From DATBDE01 sp045805605 (lineage in GTDB: Bacteria; Actinomycetota; Thermoleophilia; Solirubrobacterales; Solirubrobacteraceae), in NCBI GenBank assembly GCA_045805605.1, contig JBJMKX010000076.1, positions 1 through 7,041 on the forward strand: 7,041 bases of DNA, in the 5' to 3' direction. Within the stretch, counting starts at the first letter, position 1. Every line of letters starts with the position of its first letter. This document shows, one piece after another, positions 1-4,720 of the stretch. Made by a program: the position numbers and the translations under genes. Under the pieces are notes generated by a model. The model was not told the origin of the DNA. It saw only the letters and a list, made by a program, of their open reading frames with translations, and did not search any database.

Positions 1-21
1 AGCGGTGGAGCGCGCAAACTC

Positions 22-951
22 GTGAACGCGATCGCGATGGGTGTCCACGTCCTCGACGTCCTCGTCCGGCCGGTCGAGGCGATCCCCGAGGGCCAGGGCG
101 GCCAGCTCGTCGAGCAGATCCGGGCGAGCGCCGCGGGGACCGCAGGCGGCACGTCGCTGACGCTGGCCAAGCTCGGCGCGCGCACGCGTAGCGCCGGCGC
201 GATCGGCTCCGATCCGCTCGGCGACCTGCTGGTGGAGCTGCTGCAGCGCGGCGGCGTCGAGACCGACCTGCTGCTGCGCCGCGACGACGTCCAGACCTCG
301 GCCAGCGTGCTTCCGATCCGGCCCAACGGCGAGCGCCCGGCCTTCCACGTCGTCGGCGCCAACGCCACCTACGGGGCCGACGACGCCCCGCGCGAGGCGA
401 TCGAGCGGGCCGACCACCTCCACCTCGGCGCGCCCGAGTTCATGGGCGGCGAGGCGGCGGCGACCTTGCTCGGGCACGCCCGCGCGAGCGGCACGCGCAC
501 CTCGGCCGACGTGCTTGCCGGCGGCGACCCCGGCCTGTTCGAGTGGATCGCGCCGGCGTTGCCGCACGTCGACGTCTTCCTGCCCAACGACGAGCAGGTG
601 CTCGGGTTCACCGGCGAGTCCGAGCTCGAGGCCGGCTGCCGCGCACTGCTGGATCGCGGGGTGGGGATGGTGGCGGCGACGTGCGGGGCCGACGGGGCGA
701 TGGTCGCCGAGGGCGACCGCGTCCTGCGGGTGCCCGCGTTCGACATCGACGTGGTCGACACCACCGGCTGCGGCGACGCGTTCTCGGCGGGTTTCGTGGT
801 CGGGCTCGGGCTGGGCCGCGACCCGCGTGACGCCGCCGTGCTGGGATGCGCGGTCGCCGCGCTCGTGGCCGGCGGGCTGGGGTCCGACTACGGCGACTTC
901 GACCTTGCCGCCGCCGACGCGTTTGCGGCGGCGACGCCCTTGCAAGGCTGA
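22..951 (+). CDS. PfkB-family carbohydrate kinase (ribokinase-like)
   Basis: Predicted 309-residue cytosolic sugar or nucleoside kinase that transfers the ATP gamma-phosphate to a substrate hydroxyl. The N-terminal PfkB signature region is visible at about residues 39-67 (GTAGGTSLTLAKLGA, then IGSDPLG). The C-terminal ATP-binding signature is DTTGCGDAFSAGF at 246-258, where D252 is the expected catalytic base and G249-G251 form the anion hole. The usual GAGD is GCGD here. The motif normally written NxxE reads N189-D190-E191-Q192, so the expected Glu position holds Gln with a Glu just before it. Length is normal for the family (about 300-320). The GTG start has a weak GGTGGAG upstream at 4-10. 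An ATG five codons later (37) is an alternative, and the frame is open to the window edge, so a slightly longer protein cannot be excluded. The substrate cannot be read from the sequence. Confidence 0.9.
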   Translation: MNAIAMGVHVLDVLVRPVEAIPEGQGGQLVEQIRASAAGTAGGTSLTLAKLGARTRSAGAIGSDPLGDLLVELLQRGGVETDLLLRRDDVQTSASVLPIRPNGERPAFHVVGANATYGADDAPREAIERADHLHLGAPEFMGGEAAATLLGHARASGTRTSADVLAGGDPGLFEWIAPALPHVDVFLPNDEQVLGFTGESELEAGCRALLDRGVGMVAATCGADGAMVAEGDRVLRVPAFDIDVVDTTGCGDAFSAGFVVGLGLGRDPRDAAVLGCAVAALVAGGLGSDYGDFDLAAADAFAAATPLQG

Positions 952-982
952 GAGGCGTCGCCCTCCAGGGCGGGAGCCCTGG
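930..982 (+). terminator. Two tandem hairpins at the end of the PfkB kinase gene
   Basis: Stem 1 is a perfect 9-bp inverted repeat, GGCGACGCC (930-938) with GGCGTCGCC (954-962); its loop also contains the palindrome CCTTGCAAGG (938-947) and the stop codon. Stem 2 is a perfect 7-bp repeat, CCAGGGC (965-971) with GCCCTGG (976-982), with a GGGA loop. There is no T-tract, so if this terminates transcription it would be as a GC-hairpin pause or U-less terminator. The position fits a 3' end signal; the function is inferred. Confidence 0.4.
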
Positions 983-1066
983 GTCGTGCACGGTGGCGGC
1001 GCCGGCCGCGGAGGCGCCGAGGGCGAGCCCGGCGGCGGTCAGGAGGAGGAGAAGGGCAACGCGCAC
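964..1066 (-). pseudogene. Possible 5' remnant of a secreted-protein gene (signal peptide only)
   Basis: On the minus strand a GTG at 1066 opens a frame reading MRVALLLLLTAAGLALGASA, followed by AGAATVHDPG. This is a textbook Sec signal peptide layout: basic n-region (R2), a Leu/Ala hydrophobic core, and an AGA-A type cleavage site near residues 23-25. After about residue 30 the frame becomes Arg/Pro/Ser-rich and is simply the antisense of the PfkB kinase gene, so no mature protein is recognisable. A purine-rich GAGAGGG lies just upstream of the GTG, though very close to it. It may be the surviving start of a deleted gene, or a chance result of GC-rich antisense sequence. Confidence 0.22.
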
Positions 1067-1094
1067 GCCCTCTCAACTGTCCCGGGGCCGCAGA

Positions 1095-1105
1095 ATTACG
1101 GTAAT
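1095..1105. promoter_or_regulatory. Small palindrome over the APH-kinase start
   Basis: ATTACGGTAAT is a perfect 5-1-5 inverted repeat in a locally AT-rich spot. It overlaps the ATG at 1104 and sits between the kinase and the divergent signal-peptide-like frame. No ribosome binding site is visible before the ATG, so the TACGGT inside this palindrome could belong to a promoter of a leaderless mRNA, or the palindrome could be an operator. Both readings are inference from position only. Confidence 0.22.
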
Positions 1106-1902
1106 GCGGCCCATGCGCCCGCTCGGTCGCGGCACCGACCACGTCGCCTATCTCGCCGAGGGCGACCTCGTGGTGCGGTGCGTCGAGGGCGGCGACCCGG
1201 CCGGCGTCGTGCGCGAGGCGGACGTGCTCGCGGCCGTGGCTGAGGTCTCGCCGCTGCCCGTGCCCAAGCCGGTGCGCGTCGACCCGGACGGAGGCTGCCT
1301 CGCCTACGAGCGATTGCCGGGCACGGGCGCTGCTCGAGGTGGCGCCCGCGGCGAGGGCCGCGCAGGCTTCGAGCGTTGAAGGCGCGGTACGTGGGCTGTT
1401 GCGGGCGCTTCACGCTGTCCCGCTGGGTCGAGCACGCGAACTCGTGGACATCGACGCCTTCCCCCCTGGGGAATGGCTCCGGGAGGCCACGCAGCACTAC
1501 GCCCGCATATCGCATTCGATTCCCTCCGGCCATCGGCCGGCGGTCGAGGCCTTCCTCGAGGCAGCACCGCCGCCGGCGCCCGACGCGCTCGCTCTCACGC
1601 ACAACGACCTCGGCATCGAGCACGTCTTCGTCGATCCCCAGACGCTGCAGGTGACCGGCGTCATCGACTGGGCCGACGCCGCGATCGCCGACCCCGCTCG
1701 CGACGTGGCGCTGCTGTACCGCGATCTCGGACCGGCAGCGCTGGACGCCTGCGCGCCGGGCGCCGACGAGGCGTTGCTGGGCCGCGCGCGATTCCACGCC
1801 CGCTGCGGCCTGCTCGAGGACCTCGCCTACGGCCTCGAGGACGACCACCGCCCGTATGTCGACAAGAGCCTGTTGGGCCTGGCGTGGCTCTTTCCGGCGT
1901 GA
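1104..1902 (+). pseudogene. APH-family phosphotransferase, broken by a one-base frameshift
   Basis: Two adjacent frames together give one APH-like (aminoglycoside/choline kinase fold) protein. The first frame gives residues 1-74: the nucleotide-binding start LGRGTDHVAYLAEG, VVRC, then LAYERLPGT. It ends at a premature TGA at 1377-1379. The second frame runs to the TGA at 1900-1902 and carries the catalytic loop THNDLGIEHVFVD and the metal-binding VIDWADA. Dropping one G from the GGG at 1325-1327 makes LPGTALLEV continuous and yields 265 residues, the normal family length, with H166, D168 and D188 in place. The Asn expected five residues after the catalytic Asp is His (IEHV), as I recall from related actinobacterial proteins. 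ATG 1113 is an alternative start. It is either a real recent pseudogene or a sequencing error; the otherwise intact motifs suit either. Substrate is unknown, and drug resistance should not be assumed. Confidence 0.8.
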
Positions 1903-1920
1903 GGGCGCGATCGCCGCCGA

Positions 1921-2853
1921 TCAGGTTTCGAGCGCCTGGCGAACGCGCCGGACCGTCTGCGCCTCGTCGCCGGTCACCTGCTCCCAGGTGAGGCGGATGA
2001 CGCGGAAACCGGCCGCCTCGATCAACGCCTGCTTGCGCGCGTCCATGCGGCGCCGCCAGCGAGTGCCATGGAACTGATCGCCGTCGGCTTCGACGACGAG
2101 CGACGTGCCCGGGAAGTGGAAGTCGACTTCGAGCCATGACGGGAGCCCTGGGAGCGGCGTATTGGTCTTTGGACGGGGGAAGCGGTTGCGCGCCAGCAGG
2201 TCGTACGTCACCTCCTCGAACTCGCTGCGCGTTCGGACGGGGCCCTCGTCGACGATCGCCCGGAGTCTGGGGCCACCGCGTCGTTTGGGGGAGCGGTGCA
2301 CCTGTTCTCGGAGCTCGTCGTTGCTGACGAGCCGTTGCACCTCGCCCTCGTGGACCACGCGACGGAGGTTGCGCTCGGTGAGCACTTGGGCCAGGTCGAG
2401 GACGGTGCGGGTGGGCGTGGTGACCGGAATGCCGTGGTGGCGCGTCACGTCGAACGGCGGCAGCGAGCGCGTGACGTGCAGGCGGATGCCGGGGCGGGGC
2501 TTGATGCTTCGCGTAACGGTGACGTCGACGCCGTCATCGCCGTGCGGCCGCATCAACCCCCACAGCGCCGCCGCCGAGACGTGGCTCAGCGCCGCTTCGG
2601 CGCCGACCGCGGCAACGGCGGCGACGAAGAGGCCATTCTCCGAGAGGTCGCGGTGCCCAACCGCGTAGACGCCGCGGTGGATGGGGTGGAGGCGGCCGAT
2701 TTGGACCCGATGGTCCCTCGCCCGCGTCGAAACGCCGAGGGCCCGAAGCTGCCGCGCGGTAACGATGCCGTGCTGCCGCGAGGCGAGCCGCGCGAGGCGC
2801 GTATCGACGGGTGCTTGACTTTCACGACAACTATTGGGGTCAACGTCAAGCAC
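1921..2853 (-). CDS. AbiEi-like winged-helix / DUF559 nuclease-like fusion protein
   Basis: A 310-residue protein if started at the GTG at 2853. Residues about 17-75 (VDTRLARLASRQHGIVTARQ, then GRLHPIHRGVYAVGH) match the N-terminal winged-helix of AbiEi-type (type IV toxin-antitoxin) antitoxin-like proteins. The C-terminal part (about 205-305) looks like DUF559, a Vsr-like PD-(D/E)XK fold: E211/E213 in SEFEE, D244 in LEVDFHF, E255 and D257 in VVEADG, H262, and a closing AGFRVIRLTWEQV. The spacing D244-x10-E255-x-D257 fits a nuclease core, so catalytic activity is plausible but unproven. No partner toxin (AbiEii nucleotidyltransferase) is adjacent, so this is probably a solo member of a paralogous family. 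A TTG at 2874 would add seven residues, but it lies inside a terminator-like hairpin, so GTG 2853 is preferred. It converges on the broken APH-like gene with an 18-nt gap. Confidence 0.8.
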   Translation of the reverse strand: MLDVDPNSCRESQAPVDTRLARLASRQHGIVTARQLRALGVSTRARDHRVQIGRLHPIHRGVYAVGHRDLSENGLFVAAVAAVGAEAALSHVSAAALWGLMRPHGDDGVDVTVTRSIKPRPGIRLHVTRSLPPFDVTRHHGIPVTTPTRTVLDLAQVLTERNLRRVVHEGEVQRLVSNDELREQVHRSPKRRGGPRLRAIVDEGPVRTRSEFEEVTYDLLARNRFPRPKTNTPLPGLPSWLEVDFHFPGTSLVVEADGDQFHGTRWRRRMDARKQALIEAAGFRVIRLTWEQVTGDEAQTVRRVRQALET

Positions 2854-2855
2854 CC
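2809..2855. repeat. 11-bp perfect inverted repeat at the 5' end of the DUF559 gene
   Basis: GGGTGCTTGAC (2809-2819) and GTCAAGCACCC (2845-2855) are exact reverse complements separated by 25 bases, which include GGGGTCAAC. On the minus strand the right part reads CTTGACGTTGACC, a tandem of TTGAC. The arms overlap the preferred GTG start and the first 15 codons of the DUF559 gene. AbiEi proteins are known to autoregulate by binding inverted repeats near their promoter, so an operator is one reading. A dispersed REP-like element or an mRNA hairpin controlling translation are others. Confidence 0.5.
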
Positions 2856-2872
2856 CCCGAGGGTGGCACTCC

Positions 2873-2897
2873 AAACCGCGCCGAAATCGCGCGGTTT
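2873..2897 (-). terminator. Hairpin terminator downstream of tRNA-Ala
   Basis: AAACCGCGC (2873-2881) and GCGCGGTTT (2889-2897) form a perfect 9-bp stem with a 7-base loop. Read on the minus strand it starts 10 bases past the tRNA 3' end, and the GC stem ends in TTT: an intrinsic-terminator shape with a short T-tract, symmetrical and therefore possibly bidirectional. It separates the tRNA from the DUF559 gene and argues against translation of that gene starting at the TTG at 2874. Confidence 0.6.
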
Positions 2898-2907
2898 GTG
2901 GAGGAAG

Positions 2908-2980
2908 TGGAGCTGATGGGATTCGAACCCACGACCTTTCGGCTGCCAGCCGAACGCTCTCCCAACTGAGCTACAGCCCC
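2908..2980 (-). tRNA. tRNA-Ala (anticodon GGC)
   Basis: A full 73-nt cloverleaf can be folded by eye. The acceptor stem is GGGGCTG/CAGCTCC, with the G3-U70 wobble that defines alanine identity, and discriminator A. The D-stem is GCTC/GAGC, the anticodon stem TTCGG/CCGAA with loop CTGGCAG, and the T-arm GTGGG-TTCGAAT-CCCAT. The anticodon GGC lies at 2945-2947 and reads GCC/GCU codons, fitting a GC-rich genome. The 3' CCA is not encoded (the sequence continues CTTCC), so a CCA-adding enzyme is needed. Confidence 0.97.
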
Positions 2981-2991
2981 GGGAAGGGCCC

Positions 2992-2997
2992 AGTCTA
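2992..2997 (-). promoter_or_regulatory. Candidate -10 box of tRNA-Ala
   Basis: On the minus strand TAGACT lies 11 bases before the mature tRNA 5' end, which would give a transcript leader of roughly five bases. It is embedded in AGCTAGACTG, a 10-mer found again at 6329-6338 ahead of the Rieske gene. No convincing -35 hexamer is seen at 17-18 bases; TGGATC is the nearest weak candidate. Confidence 0.4.
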
Positions 2998-3036
2998 GCT
3001 CTGGCGAGTCCGCCCGATCCATTCCGACCTCAACGC

Positions 3037-3048
3037 TAGGATTACTCC
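3037..3048 (+). promoter_or_regulatory. Candidate -10 box and regulator site of the rrf2-suf operon
   Basis: TAGGAT (3037-3042) sits 9 bases before the GTG at 3052, so transcription from it would start at or within a few bases of the start codon and give a leaderless or nearly leaderless mRNA. This agrees with the absence of a Shine-Dalgarno sequence before rrf2. The box is part of TAGGATTACTCC, containing the short dyad GGA-TTAC-TCC, and a related TAGGAATACCCA lies before the Rieske gene. Self-binding by the Rrf2 protein is a hypothesis. Confidence 0.38.
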
Positions 3049-3051
3049 GCA

Positions 3052-3504
3052 GTGATCTTCTCGACCAGAGCCGAGTACGGCGTGCGACTGATGGTCGAGC
3101 TCGGCCGGCAGCACACCGACGGGCCGACGCCGCTCAACGCCATCGCCGAGGCAGAGGGCCTCCCGCTGCCCTACCTCGAGCACGTCGTCGCCAAGCTGAA
3201 GAAGGCCGACCTCGTCGTCTCGACGCGGGGCGCCCATGGCGGCTACGCGCTCGCGCGCCCGGCCGGGGAGATCACCATGGACCAGGTCGTGATGGCGCTC
3301 GAGGGCACGATCGCCCCGATGGAGTGCTTCACCGACGAGGTGCGCCGCGTGCTGTGCTCGCACGAGTCCGACCACGGCCACGGCTGCGCCACCAAGCTTC
3401 TGTGGACCCGCGTGCAGGGCGGCATGGTCCGCGCCCTGCGGGAGACGTCGCTCGCCGACCTCGTCGAGTTCGGCACGAAGCGCCCCGCCGCGGTGCCCGC
3501 CTGA
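3052..3504 (+). CDS. Rrf2-family (IscR-like) transcriptional regulator
   Basis: A 150-residue winged-helix DNA-binding protein likely to sense Fe-S status and control the downstream suf genes. The N-terminus MIFSTRAEYGVRLMVEL is the canonical Rrf2 first helix. The wing region STRGAHGGYALARPAGEIT (57-75) and the dimerisation helix follow. Cysteines at 92, 102 and 112, with histidines at 104, 108 and 110, lie where IscR binds its [2Fe-2S] cluster, so cluster binding is likely. The spacing C-x9-C-x9-C is wider than E. coli IscR (C-x5-C-x5-C). The gene is divergent from tRNA-Ala and lies 26 nt ahead of sufC, so it is the first gene of the operon and probably autoregulated. The GTG start is fixed by the conserved N-terminus. 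Well-studied actinobacterial suf operons are led by the unrelated SufR type, so this choice is notable. Confidence 0.92.
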   Translation: MIFSTRAEYGVRLMVELGRQHTDGPTPLNAIAEAEGLPLPYLEHVVAKLKKADLVVSTRGAHGGYALARPAGEITMDQVVMALEGTIAPMECFTDEVRRVLCSHESDHGHGCATKLLWTRVQGGMVRALRETSLADLVEFGTKRPAAVPA

Positions 3505-3516
3505 CCCCCGACAACC

Positions 3517-3520
3517 GGAG
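3517..3520 (+). promoter_or_regulatory. Ribosome binding site fixing the sufC TTG start
   Basis: GGAG lies 10 bases before the TTG at 3531. It supports this rare start codon over upstream starts, which would give a non-homologous N-terminal extension overlapping rrf2. Confidence 0.6.
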
Positions 3521-3530
3521 AACGAACGCC

Positions 3531-4295
3531 TTGCCCGACCTCGAGATCCGCAACCTGCACGTCCGCGCCGCCGACAAGGAGATCCTCAAGGGCCTCGACC
3601 TCGAGGTCTCCAGGGGCGAGATCCACGCCATGATGGGCCCCAACGGCTCGGGGAAATCGACGCTCGCCAACGCGATCATGGGCCACCCCGGCTTCGAGGT
3701 GACCGAGGGGTCGATCACCTTCGACGGCGAGGACCTGACCGAGGCCGCGCCCGACGAACGCGCCCGCGCCGGCCTCTTCATGGCCTTCCAGTACCCCGTC
3801 GCGGTCCCCGGCGTCAGCGTCGCCAAGTACCTGCGGATGGTGGCCAACGCCCACCGCGAGGCGCGCGGCGAGGAGCCGATCTCGCTCAAGGAGTTTCGCC
3901 GGCTGACCGAGGAGGCGATGGACCTCGCCGAGATCCCCCGCGAATTCAGCAGCCGCTACCTGAACGACGGGTTCTCCGGCGGCGAGAAGAAGCGCATGGA
4001 GATCCTCCAGCTCGCGATGCAGCGACCCCAGGTCGCCGTGCTCGACGAGACCGACTCCGGCCTCGACATCGACGCCCTGCGCATCGTCGCCAACGGCGTC
4101 AACGCCGTCGCCGGCCCCGACATGGGCGTCCTGATCATCACCCACTACCAGCGCATCCTTCACCTCGTCCAGCCCGGCTTCGTCCACGTCCTCTACGACG
4201 GGCGCATCGTCAAGGAGGGCGGCCCCGAGCTCGTCTCCGAGCTCGAGGAGAAGGGCTACGGCTGGATCAAGGACGAGGTCGCGCAGGCCGCCTGA
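3531..4295 (+). CDS. sufC: SufC, ATPase of the SUF Fe-S assembly scaffold
   Basis: A 254-residue cytosolic ABC-type ATPase that powers the SufB-SufC-SufD scaffold on which Fe-S clusters are built. All motifs are intact: Walker A GPNGSGKST at 36-44, Q-loop Gln87 in FMAFQYPV, signature FSGGEKKRMEI at 148-158, Walker B VAVLDE at 168-173 with Glu173, and the H-loop His205 in LIITHYQ. The N-terminus PDLEIRNLHV and C-terminus EEKGYGWIKDEV are typical of SufC, and length is normal. The start is TTG, supported by GGAG upstream. The stop TGA shares its last base with the ATG of the next gene, implying translational coupling. SufB lies at the right end of the window; SufD is not seen here. Confidence 0.97.
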   Translation: MPDLEIRNLHVRAADKEILKGLDLEVSRGEIHAMMGPNGSGKSTLANAIMGHPGFEVTEGSITFDGEDLTEAAPDERARAGLFMAFQYPVAVPGVSVAKYLRMVANAHREARGEEPISLKEFRRLTEEAMDLAEIPREFSSRYLNDGFSGGEKKRMEILQLAMQRPQVAVLDETDSGLDIDALRIVANGVNAVAGPDMGVLIITHYQRILHLVQPGFVHVLYDGRIVKEGGPELVSELEEKGYGWIKDEVAQAA

Positions 4296-4720
4296 TGGAC
4301 GACCTCTACCGCGAGTACATCCTCGAGCACTACAAGCGCCCGCATCACTTCGGCGAGCTCTCGGACTACGACCTCGAGTTTCACGACTCCAACCCGCTCT
4401 GCGGCGACGAGCTCCGCGTCCAGATCAAGGTGGAGGCCGGCAAGGTCGCCGACCTGCGCTTCTCCGGCCACGGCTGCGCGATCAGCCAGGCGAGCGCGTC
4501 GATGGTCTCCGACGAGGTCATCGGCATGCCGATCGACGACCTCCTGCGCCTCGACAAGCAGTTCGTGCTCGACCTGCTCGGCATCGACATCTCCGCGACC
4601 CGCATCAAGTGCGCGCTGCTGAGCCTCAAGGTGCTCAAGTCGGCCGGCCTCGGCGCCTCTGCCGACTGGGAGGACGCAGGCGCGCAGGGCGATCCCGCCG
4701 AAGCCCGAGGAGGCCTCTGA
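4295..4720 (+). CDS. sufU: SufU/IscU-like Fe-S assembly protein
   Basis: A 141-residue protein of the NifU N-terminal/IscU family that accepts sulfur from a cysteine desulfurase and passes it to the SUF scaffold. The ligand set is complete: C36 and D38 in NPLCGDE, C61 in GHGCAISQASASM, and C106 in TRIKCALLSLK. The RIKC motif, with Lys where IscU has His before the last Cys, is SufU-like. However, C61 and C106 are only 45 residues apart. From memory, B. subtilis SufU has about 62 and E. coli IscU about 43, so the insertion diagnostic of Gram-positive SufU is missing. The acidic tail after about residue 122 is poorly conserved. Start and stop codons overlap both neighbours by one base. No SufS desulfurase is next to it in the window. 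The name SufU is given by context; a NifU-like scaffold role is the alternative. Confidence 0.88.
   Translation: MDDLYREYILEHYKRPHHFGELSDYDLEFHDSNPLCGDELRVQIKVEAGKVADLRFSGHGCAISQASASMVSDEVIGMPIDDLLRLDKQFVLDLLGIDISATRIKCALLSLKVLKSAGLGASADWEDAGAQGDPAEARGGL
4707..4713 (+). promoter_or_regulatory. Strong ribosome binding site of the gabD2-like gene
   Basis: GAGGAGG ends six bases before the ATG at 4720, inside the last codons of the sufU-like gene. This is the strongest Shine-Dalgarno in the cluster and fixes the start. Confidence 0.7.

Noticed and set aside
515..1243. A 242-codon plus-strand frame overlapping the PfkB gene and the spacer
   Set aside because: Arg/Ser/Pro/Trp-rich composition typical of an out-of-frame reading of GC-rich coding DNA.
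1903..1920. GCGATCGC palindrome in the 18-nt gap between convergent genes as a terminator
   Set aside because: An 8-bp self-complementary sequence with no loop or T-tract is too short to support a terminator, and such palindromes are common in GC-rich DNA.
2854..2874. Upstream TTG start for the DUF559 gene
   Set aside because: It lies within the right-side stem of the terminator hairpin downstream of tRNA-Ala and adds seven residues with no family likeness; GTG 2853 is preferred.
2296..2916. A 206-codon plus-strand frame opposite the DUF559 gene and reaching the tRNA
   Set aside because: The minus strand carries the recognisable AbiEi/DUF559 domains; this frame has no motif and runs through the terminator hairpin.
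2853..2990. Integration (att) site at the tRNA-Ala 3' end
   Set aside because: No second copy of the tRNA 3' end, integrase gene or direct repeat is visible in the window.
3243..4187. A 314-codon open frame on the minus strand opposite rrf2 and sufC
   Set aside because: It is low in complexity, spans the junction of two well-supported genes, and has no recognisable motif.
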